A stretch of 64,000 nt of DNA from Linderina pennispora (taxonomy: Eukaryota > Kickxellomycota > Kickxellomycetes > Kickxellales > Kickxellaceae). Position 1 is the first letter of the stretch. Each line of letters begins with the position of its first letter. Below the pieces are notes generated by a model, which did no database searches, had not been told where the DNA came from, and was given only the letters and a program-made list of their open reading frames with translations. Below are positions 1-9,327 of the stretch, one piece after another. The position numbers were made by a program, and so were the translations under genes. The stretch covers positions 248,001 to 312,000 of the forward strand of contig NW_024468250.1 of NCBI RefSeq assembly GCF_002104995.1, given 5' to 3'.

Positions 1-116
1 ACCAACAACCATCCGACATGTTCAAATGACCAGGTTCACCGTGATGCTCTTATCGACATGTCAACCCATGCTGACTAGCAGCCGACCTCGCATCGCGAGC
101 AGAGCAATTCTAGTAC
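1..116 (+). repeat. 3' tail of a Fanzor-like transposon, copy A
   Basis: The first ~116 bases match 9178-9292 at roughly 94% by eye, with a few substitutions and one extra base. The second copy lies just downstream of a Fanzor/TnpB-like relic, so the window opens inside the right end of another member of the same family. A perfect 5-bp hairpin (CTCGC at 87-91, GCGAG at 95-99, loop ATC) is kept in both copies. The rest of this copy lies outside the window. Confidence 0.75.
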
Positions 117-722
117 CTGATGGTATAGGTCAATGATCTTAGTCCTCTTTTTTGTTTCTCCTCTACTTCCTACCTTAACTAGCTATCTCAGCATCCTCTT
201 TTCTAGCTTAGTTGCCCAGTTTATGACACATATATATTCTATATCCCTCAGACACCTAATATGTTGCCTAGGATCTCTTGAATTAAATCTGCTTAGCGTT
301 GCAATGGTAAGAGCCTATAGCCTGGTATCAGTTGCAGCACATGCTTGCTAATTGGAATATCCAGCTAATACCATTTGCCTTTTCAGGATGCCGTGGAACA
401 ACAACAGGTATATCCCTCATTTTTAGGATAGCCAAGACATGCCAAGTGAGACGTGGAGATGTCTTGGCACGCATCGCCCTATTTTTAGACAGTAGAATGA
501 AGGATCTCCTCAATCTCCTAAAGGAGAGATTCACAAAACCTGTTTGCCCATGCATCTCGCTGACGCTCAACAGGATATAGCCTTGGGATTAAGTGTGGGA
601 TCTGTTTTCTTGGAGGCAGTTTTCCACAAAGCAGCTACCGACCTTTCTATCGGAAGCCAGTTGCCACGATAACGCAGGTTTTCAATATGCCGAAGTGCAG
701 GAAGCAATACCGCGCTACCGGG
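117..722. other. AT-rich spacer upstream of chitosanase
   Basis: No convincing gene is seen on either strand. Short open frames here have no recognisable domains. The stretch separates the transposon tail from the chitosanase promoter. Confidence 0.5.
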
Positions 723-730
723 TATAAAAG
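723..730 (+). promoter_or_regulatory. TATA box of the chitosanase gene
   Basis: TATAAAAG lies 103 bp upstream of the chitosanase ATG, followed by a CA-rich leader. The position suits a core promoter of a strongly expressed secreted-enzyme gene. Function is inferred. Confidence 0.55.
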
Positions 731-832
731 GTCAAGGCAGAACCGCACTGTCCAAAAAAATCACCACCAACAACATCAGCAACCACATCAGCAACCACCT
801 CACAAACCCACTCCACTCCAAGACAATCAACC

Positions 833-1658
833 ATGAAGTTTACTGCCACCGCTCTCGGCCTCCTCGCCACCATCACCACGACCAACGCCGCCATGTCTGC
901 CTGCTCCAAGAAGATCGCTCTGGGTCTGACCAACATCTACGAGAACGGCGACACCGCCTTCCACTACGACTACTGCGAGAACATCCACGATGGCCGTGGC
1001 TTCACTGCCGGTATCGCTGGCTTCTGCACAGGCACTTCCGACGCATGGGTCGTGCTGCAGGAGTACCACAAGATGACCGGCGGCAAGGATGAGTTCAGCA
1101 AGTATCGACGCCGTCATGAAGAAGCTGGACAAGTCGGGCAGCGGCTCTACCAGCGGCCTGGATGGCTACTGCTCAGTGTGGGGCAAGCTGGGCAAGTCGG
1201 ACGCAAAGTTCCGCGCCGCGCAGGACAAGGTCCGTGACGAGATGTACTTTGACCCGTCGCAGAAGCTCGCTGATACACTTGGTGCCCAGCTTGATGTGAC
1301 CCGCGCCCAGCTGTACGATACAACAATCCAGCACGGCGATGGCTCGGATCCCGACTCGGTTGGTGCACTGATCAAGAAGACCAGCGCGTCGTTCAAGGCC
1401 GATGCCAAGGGCTCGTCGGGCAGCACGCTCAAGATCAACGGCCACAATGTCGACGAGATCGCCTGGCTGACCAAGTTCCTGCAGGTGCGGGCGGATGACC
1501 TGAAGAACCCGCACAACAAGGAGACGCAGAAGGAGTGGTCGGAGAGTGTCACTCGTGTCAAGTCGTACCAGTACGTGGTCGCCCAGAAGCAGTACAAGTG
1601 GAGCAACTCGATCAAGGCTCTGGACAACGACGGCAAGGCTACCACTGTCAAGTGCTAA
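833..1658 (+). CDS. Secreted GH46-type chitosanase (one frame break)
   Basis: Predicted extracellular endo-chitosanase cleaving beta-1,4 links in chitosan. Residues 1-19 form a typical signal peptide ending TTTNA. The family motif IHDGRGFTAGI is followed by GFCTGTSD. By comparison with Streptomyces GH46 enzymes the catalytic acids are likely Glu37 (in IYENG) and Asp53 (in HDGRG). The C-terminal half has YFDPSQ and IQHGDGSDP, both family features. The frame shifts by one base near 1110: EFSKY continues as DAVMKKL in another frame if the extra base in TATCGAC is ignored. Full length is about 274 residues, normal for the family. It is either a single-base assembly error or a very young pseudogene. 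The family assignment is from remembered motifs. Confidence 0.85.
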
Positions 1659-1756
1659 AATACTTCACTGTTTATTATTCAATACATATCCAACTCTCAC
1701 ATACATTCATATGCGCATTAATCCATATGAATAAAATTATTGTCGGCTGGGTGCTC

Positions 1757-2000
1757 TCAGATATCATAGAGGGACGACCGCTTGGCAGAATCAGGGCTCT
1801 TGTTCTCCATCTTTCCCTTCTGTGATTTCGTCAGCACATCCACACTTACAGCTTCACTATCGGCCTCCACCACTGTTGCGATTTCCTTGTGGTCAAACTC
1901 CTTGAGAAAAACTTGCTCTAGCAGCAGGAACTATTTGTAGCCTTCAACTCTCTTGGTGCACATAAGCATAGTTTGTTGTATATCGATACTCAAACTTGGG
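1757..2000 (-). pseudogene. C-terminal fragment of an unidentified protein gene
   Basis: On the minus strand, about 57 codons read without a stop from FLLLEQVF to AKRSSLYDI and end at a TGA (1759-1757). Upstream the same reading is interrupted by a TAG where a Gln codon would fit (YK-stop-FLLLEQ) and by a frame change, beyond which FEYRYTTNYAYVHQE continues. The composition looks like real protein, including a charged, Ser/Lys-rich tail. I do not recognise the family. No N-terminal part is visible, so it is probably a decayed remnant converging on the chitosanase gene. Confidence 0.35.
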
Positions 2001-2403
2001 AGTCTAGCTTAGTTTCTCGGGGTTGGTGCTCAATCCTGGATAGCAAATGTCCGAGGTTATAATAATGGGCATGCTGTTTATTACCTGGTTAATAGAACAA
2101 GCATCCATGATAAATGCTGTCATGGATATGTACAACTGTTGGTAAATATATCATTAAACATATTGTTGACTCGTAGGTATTATATTGTGTCCTTTCAGAT
2201 AAGACTAAATAGTGATATGGCTAATGGACAATGTTGCTGAATCGTAAGGATGCCATGTACAGATAATTGAGCGCATATGGCTCGTCCAGTTGTCAGAAGT
2301 AGCGAGTAGTTCCATATATGCGCATTTCCTAACCTGTGTGCAGGCTTCTTGAAGGTGTATGTTTGAGCAGTCCGCTTACAAATGTTGGAAGGCCGATCGG
2401 CAT

Positions 2404-2477
2404 GCCGGGCTGGCGCAATTGGATAGCGCGTTTGACTTCTAATCATAAGGTTGCGGGTTCGACCCCCGCGTCTGGCT
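2404..2477 (+). tRNA. tRNA-Arg (UCU)
   Basis: A 74-nt cloverleaf without intron. The acceptor stem GCCGGGC pairs with GTCTGGC (two G-U pairs). The D-arm is GCGC/GCGC with an AATTGGATA loop. The anticodon loop CTTCTAA gives UCU. The T-arm GCGGG/CCCGC encloses TTCGACC, and the discriminator base is T. The anticodon stem has one T-T mismatch at its second pair. CCA is not encoded, as expected for a nuclear tRNA. A run of T's follows at about 2494, suitable for Pol III termination. Confidence 0.93.
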
Positions 2478-2876
2478 TGTTTCAATTTTAGTTTTTTTTG
2501 TGTGAACGTTGGATTTTTCTTCTCAAGCTGTCAGACACATGTACGTGTGTTGGGCTATGTATGGTTGACCCAGGGTAGCCGGATGCAGTCGTCTAGGACT
2601 GGCACACTGCTACTCAAGCAGCAGATCTGGTCATGCATTCAGCCCACCTGAGCCAAACCGACCACAGTGCCTGGCACTTCAGCCAAGGGTGCTGCTGACC
2701 TGATAAAAATTTGATTTTTCAAATACGCTTTTACACAGGCTTTAAGAAAAAACACAAAAGTATTGTAGCCATAGTTCCCAGTACGAGTGGCGCGTTACGT
2801 TCTTCGTCTCGCTTTTTCTCATTCCGTTATTTTTGCACACTATATATCGCTGTTCCAATTATATTTCTTCATTCAC

Positions 2877-3813
2877 ATGGAGCTCAACGCGCGACTTGAC
2901 CAGAGCCTGGACGAAATCATCAGGGAGACGCGTAAGCAGACCAAGAAGGGCTCTAGTGCGCCGAAGGCAACAAAGAGTGCAAAGAAGACAGCCGCAGCAA
3001 AGAAGGTCGCTGCTGCAGTGACAAAGGCGGCAGCGCTTACGACCAAGGGCAAGGCAGGAGTAAGTAGCTCGCCCTGTGCATGAAATTGCAAAAAGTACGC
3101 GTGCAATCATTCACAATCTTCAATGTTCCATTTTGTAGCGGCGTAAGAAGAACAGCTCGTCCACCGGAGTGGCAGCCCAGGCAGCGCTGAAGCAAGGTCT
3201 GAGCGGGTCAATGGCAGGGCGGCTGGGCAACCCCGCTGGGTCCAAGACAGCCAAGGGTGTGGCTGGTCGCGTCGGCAAGGCCAAGGGTGTGGCTACAAAG
3301 AAGCTCGAGACCGGGGGCCGCTTGGCGGGCATAGCCGAAAAGCATCGGGCTAAGAAGCGTGGAGTTTCATCTGCTGCTGCCGTCGCCGCCGCTGCCGCCG
3401 CTGCTGCAACAACCCGGCGCTCAAACGTGAACATTGCGATCAAGGGAGAAGCGGGGCCATCGACGATCTTCATTACAAACCTTGATACAGAGGCGTCGGC
3501 AGAGGACGTGAAGACGTGCTTCAAGCAGTTTGGCACTATCAAAAACTGCACATTGCTGTATGACCGCAATGGCAAGGCCTCGGGGCACGCCGAGATCGTG
3601 TACGCGGCCAAGGCAGCGGCGCTGCAGGCCGTGGCAAAGCTCAACAACGTGTTAGCTGATGGACGTCGGCTTTCGGTGCAGATCAAGCCGGGCACTGAAT
3701 CAGTTTCTAGTGCGCCAGGTCAGCCAGCAGCAGCAGTGCCTGGCACGCGTAGCGGGAAGAGCCGTCGGGGGAAGAGCCGGTCGGTTGGTGGAATGAGAAT
3801 GGATGTCGACTAA
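2877..3813 (+). CDS. Aly/REF-type mRNA export adaptor (Yra1-like)
   Basis: Nuclear RNA-binding adaptor of the TREX complex, linking UAP56/Sub2 to the Mex67/NXF1 receptor. Two exons, 2877-3059 and 3139-3813, encode 285 residues. The N-terminus has LDQSLDEIIRE, the UAP56-binding motif of the family. A Lys/Ala/Arg-rich low-complexity region follows, including an 11-Ala run. The single RRM has RNP2-like IFITNLD and RNP1-like ASGHAEIVY. The tail is Ser/Arg/Lys-rich and ends SVGGMRMDVD, resembling the second, C-terminal UAP56-binding box. No frame breaks. It lies head-to-tail upstream of a ZC3H11A-like gene, also a TREX-linked family. Confidence 0.88.
3060..3138 (+). other. Spliceosomal intron in the Aly/REF gene
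   Basis: GTAAGT donor and TTTTGTAG acceptor, 79 bp, phase 0. Removing it joins KGKAG to RRKKNSS in one frame. Confidence 0.85.
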
Positions 3814-4297
3814 GTTTTTCAATCTGCAATAAAGCAGTTGTCCGGCTTTCAATACTGACGTTGTCAAGAATGCTCAAGAGCACACTGGTCCTGTCATCGT
3901 TGCAGCAAATGCGCATGCATTGCTGTTATCTATATTTTTATTCTGGTGTGTGTATGTGAAGTGTCCGACGGGTGACAAGGTGTGGGTGTATAGAGGCAAA
4001 CATCCCGCACAAATAAAGCCGCCAACATGGGTCTTTCTCGCATATTTTGTCCAGTCCTTGAGCCTATAGAGAATACTAGTCCAAGGTCTTACTTAATATG
4101 CAATTAAGAAAATTTTATTTTCTTAGCGATAAATAGACCCAGCCAAGTCCAAGTACGCGGCCCCACACGACATCGCATTGTGCAAAAGGTTTGGGTTAAG
4201 GGATCAAAAAATAAAAATAAACACGCGTTCAGCCTGGACGGATTTAGTGTATCTTTTCTCCCCTATTGTACACGCACTCATTTTTACCCCCTTTTTA
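3814..4297. other. Spacer between the two mRNA-export genes
   Basis: Contains the 3' end of the Aly/REF gene, with AATAAAG at 3829-3835 as a likely polyadenylation signal, and the AT-rich promoter of the next gene. No further gene is seen. Confidence 0.5.
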
Positions 4298-6784
4298 ATG
4301 CCTACAACACAAGAAGACTGCCATTTCTTTCTGCAAGGGTCGTGCCGCAACGGCGACCAATGTCAATTCAGACACAGCCTTGCTGCGCGCTCCACCGAGG
4401 ATGTCTGCCCAGCATACGCACAGACAGGCAAGTGCCCACAGCAGGACTGTGGCAAACGGCACACGGGTAACGCCCACCGGCCTGCTAAGGGTCCACAGGA
4501 AATTCAGTGCCGCAATGAGGAAAACGGCGGTGTGTGCACGCGACCCGGCTGTCACTTCAAGCATCTGCGGCCGCAAGGAGCGCCAGGCGGTAATCCGACA
4601 AGCATGTTTGGACGGCCACCCAGGCCATCGGCACTGAACCCTAGCGCAAAGGTGTTTGTGCCGCGGCAGACATCAGGTAATTTTGAGGGTGATGGGGGTC
4701 CACAGTTTAGGCCGCGGTATCCGGTAAAGGAGATGACGTTGAGGGCCGGTGGTGGCCAGCGGGTTGCACAGCAGAGCGCGTTTGCGACGCAGGCGAGGCC
4801 AAGCCCGAGAGCAGCGCGTTCACAGCCCCAAACGTCGCCGTTTCAGACCACCGGAGTGTTCGGGGCATCGGTGTTTCAAAGCCAGCAGAAATCAGCATTT
4901 GAGGGCCAGCAAACATCAGCGTTCCAGAGCCAGCCGACATCCGCATTTCGGCCGAAGCAATCATCAGCGTTTCAAAACCAACAGGCGTCAGCATTCGGAT
5001 CCAGCACACAACCTACATTCAGGGGCAGCAGTGCCTTTGTGTCAGGTGCAGAATCTACATTTGGGTCCACTAGTTCAGCGTTCAGAGCAAAGAGGTCTGT
5101 GGTGTCGACCAGTGCAGATGATGTAGAGATGGGCGATGGAGATGGTGAATCCGCTCCAGTCCAGGCTCCAGCCTCAACTACTACCTTGCAGCCGCTAAAG
5201 GGGTTCGCTGTGCAGTCAGCGTTCGGCCAGATGGGCATGCAGAGCAGTGCCTTTGCAGCAAAGTTAGCGCCCGCCCCGCTGCAAACGAACCAGACCACGC
5301 AGCAGTCTAATCCAAAGGACCAGCAGCGCGAGTTGAAGAAACAGAAACTGATGGCGCAACTGGCAGAGAAGAAAAGGCAGTTGGAGCTCCAGAAGCAGCA
5401 GCACCAGCAGCAGGAGAACCTGGGAGCGAAGGTCTGGGCCCGGCCAACAGAGCCAGCAGCAGAACCAGAGTCAGGGAATACACAGCAGCAGAAGGACCTG
5501 GGTGCAAAGGTCTGGGTTAGACCGTCGGGGTCTGGGACGAGGCCAGAGAAGCCGACACAGCTAAAAGAACCGCAGGCACAGACAGCATCCGTCATGGCCA
5601 AGCCAACCATGCCGCAACTTGTCCCTGGGTCGAGCTCGGCCAGTGGTCAGCACATCAAGTCCATCTACGATATCCTCGGCATCCAAAAGGAGTCTCCGCA
5701 GGTGCCTAAGGTGCCGATCCGCAAACGTACTGCCGATGCTGTTCTAGCTCCTGCTGTCACTTGGACTCCTACTCCTAGTGCATCAATTAACTCATCGCTG
5801 GCTCCGCCAATGCCAGCAAAAGTGTCTTTTGTTCGATCACCATCGCCGTCACCGTCGCCTATGCTTCGCACAAACCAAAGTAGCAGGTTTTCAGGGTCTG
5901 TCCAGAGCCCGCAGCTGCCATCGTACGAAGCAACGCCTAGCGACCACGCTTCTCCGGACTGTACGCCTGCCGATAAGCAAGCAAGCCTTGACGACCATTC
6001 TTATAACAGAGAGTCTGTCGCGCACAGTGCTGTACCTGGCATTCTGTCGCAGGCGGCGTTGACACAGAAGACAGAGGAGGACGCTGATCAGGGGCCAATA
6101 CCGAATGTGGACCTGAGTGCGACCACAGATGCCAAGAAGGCATCGTCATCACCTCCGCCTGCTGTTCCTGGCGTTGTCATAGAGCTGGCTAACAGTGAGT
6201 CCACGAGCGTCCCATTAGACTCAGTGCAGGAACCTCCTGCTGAATTGACCTCTTGTCCGGAGCTACTTGAAGAGCAGCCACCAAGACAACCAAAGCCACA
6301 AGTACAGGCGACAGCAGCGGCACCCAAAAAGGCGTTATCACCACCACCTTCGAAGCCTTCGGCCGACCAACCCGTGATCAAGATACGGTCGTTCCAAGAG
6401 ATCATGGCTGACAAGCGTCGCAAGAAGGAGCAGGCCGCCCTGATTGCTGCGGGCCTGCCGCCTACAACTGGTGCCACTACTACTGCTCAGAAGGACCTGC
6501 CACCGGAAACCCCCAAGACTGCTCTGCCCACGACACCTGGCAAACGTGCGCGCGAAGAGGATGGGCCTATCGAAACTAAGCGTGCCAAAGCAACACCAAA
6601 GAAGCCAAAAACTCCCAAGCGCGAGATTCCAGATTATGTCGCTCTATTTGAGCGCGAAATGGCCGACATTGACATGGCCGACTTGAGTGGGCCGCTGGCT
6701 AGTAGCTCGCCCACCGACCGGATCTCCAGCGCTGATCTTGAGGAATTCTATATGGGGTCAACCCTTGAGCAGATTCTCAGCTAA
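4298..6784 (+). CDS. ZC3H11A-like triple CCCH zinc-finger protein
   Basis: 828 residues from the ATG at 4298. I prefer this start because MPTTQEDCHFF places the first zinc finger at the N-terminus as in ZC3H11A; the upstream in-frame extension looks like 5' leader. Three tandem CCCH-type fingers (about residues 7-85) start at CHFFLQGSC, CPAYAQTGKC and CRNEENGGVC. Spacing and residue pattern match vertebrate ZC3H11A, a TREX-associated mRNA export factor. Next come a Gln/Ser/Phe repeat region (residues ~193-232), a Gln/Lys-rich coiled-coil-like segment with two copies of GAKVW, and a long disordered Pro/Ser/Thr-rich tail with basic KRAR and KKPKTPKR nuclear signals. No frame break. Likely nuclear. 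Confidence 0.75.
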   Translation: MPTTQEDCHFFLQGSCRNGDQCQFRHSLAARSTEDVCPAYAQTGKCPQQDCGKRHTGNAHRPAKGPQEIQCRNEENGGVCTRPGCHFKHLRPQGAPGGNPTSMFGRPPRPSALNPSAKVFVPRQTSGNFEGDGGPQFRPRYPVKEMTLRAGGGQRVAQQSAFATQARPSPRAARSQPQTSPFQTTGVFGASVFQSQQKSAFEGQQTSAFQSQPTSAFRPKQSSAFQNQQASAFGSSTQPTFRGSSAFVSGAESTFGSTSSAFRAKRSVVSTSADDVEMGDGDGESAPVQAPASTTTLQPLKGFAVQSAFGQMGMQSSAFAAKLAPAPLQTNQTTQQSNPKDQQRELKKQKLMAQLAEKKRQLELQKQQHQQQENLGAKVWARPTEPAAEPESGNTQQQKDLGAKVWVRPSGSGTRPEKPTQLKEPQAQTASVMAKPTMPQLVPGSSSASGQHIKSIYDILGIQKESPQVPKVPIRKRTADAVLAPAVTWTPTPSASINSSLAPPMPAKVSFVRSPSPSPSPMLRTNQSSRFSGSVQSPQLPSYEATPSDHASPDCTPADKQASLDDHSYNRESVAHSAVPGILSQAALTQKTEEDADQGPIPNVDLSATTDAKKASSSPPPAVPGVVIELANSESTSVPLDSVQEPPAELTSCPELLEEQPPRQPKPQVQATAAAPKKALSPPPSKPSADQPVIKIRSFQEIMADKRRKKEQAALIAAGLPPTTGATTTAQKDLPPETPKTALPTTPGKRAREEDGPIETKRAKATPKKPKTPKREIPDYVALFEREMADIDMADLSGPLASSSPTDRISSADLEEFYMGSTLEQILS
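4874..4993 (+). repeat. Coding minisatellite, five 24-bp units
   Basis: Five in-frame units each encode an octapeptide of the pattern F-x-x-x-Q-x-S-A, for example FQSQPTSA and FQNQQASA. The phenylalanine spacing resembles FG-nucleoporin-like repeats. It lies inside the ZC3H11A-like gene. Confidence 0.8.
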
Positions 6785-7737
6785 CTTTTATGTGTACAAT
6801 CTGAAATATCAACATACCAGCCAAGAAGAGGGCCTCCACAGCGAACTATGCACAAAGAAGCAGTGTGACAATTGTTGCAAGTGTGGCCCAGTGGTATCGA
6901 GGTAGTAGTAGGCGGCCAGAGACCAGATGCAGAGAATGGGCAGGTGAGATATGTGTCACCGGTCATGACGCGTTGCATTTCCAGTAACTAGTTGCTCTGG
7001 TATCAACACATAATCATACTACGTATGTAGCAAAAAATATGGCTGTGATAAAGTATATATGCTGATGGTGTCTATTCCATGCGTCGATGTGGATTGTATG
7101 CAAAGGAAAGCAGCCCATGTAGGGAATGTCTTTACCTATATATAAGATTGTATAGTCGAAAAAGTGTCCAACCGTCCGCTAGAACCTTTTGAATTGGTTA
7201 AAAAAAATAAAACTTAAGCTTCAACACGGGTTTGAGTGACTTGCTCTGTAAACTCCTTTTGATCTTGTGTGGCATCTGACCTCATCGGTGGAACCAGGGT
7301 GACAAGTTGTTATTGTAGTAGTCACAGGTCTCCACTAGATATCTCTATTGGTTTAGCATAAGAGCTGCTCTCATTGTTGGTCGGCTTGATAACTTCCATG
7401 GTGTCATCATGGTGGTCATCACCGGCTGCGCAACACTTAGGATATTTATTTATGAGCATCTATTGAATGAGGCCATATAGCTCTTCTGGTAGTTATGCAA
7501 TATTTGTGGATTTATTTTATATATCAATTTGTCTTATGAACATGCGTAAGCGGTAGTATTTGGGCCACAATGGACCCAGTCTGTATAGACTGATTCAAGA
7601 GACTGTATCGGTGCTAAAGGCCCCAGGAACCATGCAAGCCAGATAATCTTTAATAAAGAGTTCTTAATGCTATGCATACGCAATAAAGCAAAACTGAACA
7701 GCATCATTTCTCTTGTTTTGTCTATTGAAATTCTCAA
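6785..7737. other. Gene-free AT-rich stretch
   Basis: No coding sequence can be supported on either strand. It should contain the 3' end of the zinc-finger gene and perhaps the left end of the Fanzor-like element, but I could not define a terminal repeat or target-site duplication. Confidence 0.4.
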
Positions 7738-9137
7738 ATGAATATTACCCGCAGCACTACTGTCATAAAGACATCACTTGGTGGTATTGGCTTCCGTGAT
7801 TCTATGTTGCCCCGCCTAGAGCAATTTGTACATAGTGTCAGTATCATCAAAGAGCATGCATACATGCTTGCACGATGGATATTACTCCATCAACTAGCTG
7901 GCGGGGATGCTTTTGACCCTTCAATACCTGTGAAAAAGAGATTCTTTCATTCAATTTATTTATTCATTTATCGCAACCTGAAGGCGAAGACTGTCATATC
8001 TGCCAAGGATTTCGTCAACCGGAAGGACAAGTCAGAACTGTCGAGCGCAGATTTCGGTGATGTAGTTAAATACCATATTTATGATTATCTATTACATAAT
8101 GGCGATATCGAGCTACATGGTGTACGCGAAATGAATCAGGTAGCAACATACGTGGATACCGAGCTGATGACAGCATACAAGAACAACATTGTGTTGCACT
8201 ATGGCAGTTGCCTACAGCGGATTCTGGCCAAATTGATTGATATTCGCAGCTGCAAAAACACATTGCACAGTACAATGGGCAATGTGTCCAAGGCTGAGTT
8301 CAATAACGCATGTCAAGTGTGTATTTATACACCTGCACAGAAGCTCCACCAGGCAGTTACCTCTAGGCACCCTGATCTCAGTGTGCTCACTCCACCGATG
8401 CTTGCAATCTACAACAGGCTGGCACCAGTCCTTAATGCCTATGATGCCAAGTACAGATTCGCCAAAGACAGCCGATACTATGATGTCAAGGTAAATCCAC
8501 TTAAGCATCTGCGTGCATACATTCGCCTATGCCAGCTTATCGAGAATGAGAAGCTTGGCAAGTCTCCCCCTCAATGCTTGCCTCTGCGGACATCATGGAT
8601 CCCAGGCCATGTGCGCTTAGACAAGCAAATAATCAAGCAGGTGTTTATTTCGAAAACACGCGAGCAGGTTACCAAGATCAATGCAGCAAAGAGGGCAGCA
8701 ACAGAGGCAAGGAAAGCAGCAGAAAAGGGCGAAAAATTGGCCAAGAAGGCTGCACGTAAAGCAGCGAAGATGCCATTGGATGAAACGGAGGCCACTGCAG
8801 CAGACATTCCGGCATGTTCCCAACCCGCGGCCCTACCAGAGATCGAAGAACCCAACTGTGAAGTGCCATGGCCTTCTCCGCTGTACAAGCGAGTCATGTA
8901 AGCAGGCCATGACACAATACAGGCGGGCCTATTCGTCTCGGCTCTTGAACCGCGATCTCGCAGCAGTTCTAAACTTCAGACTCGTTTTCCAGTCACTGTG
9001 ATTCAGGCGGTATTCCTGAACGGTTCCGTCGTTCTACGGCCATTGCTGCCAATGCTTCTGGCACTACTCCAGCAACAAAGAGGCCCACGCAAAAGGCGTG
9101 CAGCAGCAGCGAACCAGCACTGAGACTCCTGCGTTGA
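7738..9137 (+). pseudogene. Fanzor/TnpB-like transposon protein with core deleted
   Basis: An intact 387-codon frame (7738-8901) starts MNITRSTTVIKTSLGGI and is rich in helices. The opening V-x-KTSL and the following pattern resemble the N-terminal half of Fanzor (eukaryotic TnpB-like RNA-guided nuclease) proteins common in zygomycete-type fungi. It ends in an Ala/Lys helix (about residues 310-345). The catalytic RuvC core with its first Asp and the zinc-finger cysteines is absent. Just after the stop, another frame reads LLNRDLAAVLNFR (Asp codon at 8954), matching the final RuvC motif NRDxxAAxN. A third frame then gives GGIPERFRRSTAI, like Fanzor C-termini, up to the stop at 9135-9137. So both ends survive and the middle is missing. 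Family call is from memory of motifs. Confidence 0.55.
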
Positions 9138-9177
9138 GTAGGCCACCAAGATGGGAGATGTCCATGATCGACATTGC

Positions 9178-9292
9178 ACCAACAACCATCCGACACGTTC
9201 AAATGACCGGTTCGCCGTGATGCTTTTATCGACGTGTCAACCCATGCTGACTAGCAGCCGACCTCGCATCGCGAGTAGAGTATTTCTAGTAT
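9178..9292 (+). repeat. 3' tail of the Fanzor-like element, copy B
   Basis: Near-identical to 1-116. It keeps the CTCGC-ATC-GCGAG hairpin (9263-9275) and a weaker GTCA/TGAC pairing just upstream. In studied Fanzor and TnpB elements the guide RNA is transcribed from the end of the gene and the adjoining transposon end, so this tail is a candidate relic of that RNA. Transcription is not shown. Confidence 0.7.
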
Positions 9293-9327
9293 TTCGTAAA
9301 ACTTATCTCACTCTCTAGGTGAGCATT

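Larger units (their letters stand above)
7738..9292 (+). mobile_element. Remnant of a Fanzor-carrying DNA element
   Basis: The unit consists of the broken nuclease gene (7738-9137) and a conserved 3' tail ending near 9292, shared with 1-116. The right boundary is set by loss of similarity between the two copies after CTAGTA. The left boundary is unknown. The PAAF1 gene on the other strand ends only 36 bp beyond it. Confidence 0.5.

Noticed and set aside
4874..4993. CRISPR-like regular repeat
   Set aside because: The units are contiguous, in frame and code for an octapeptide; there are no spacers and the genome is eukaryotic.
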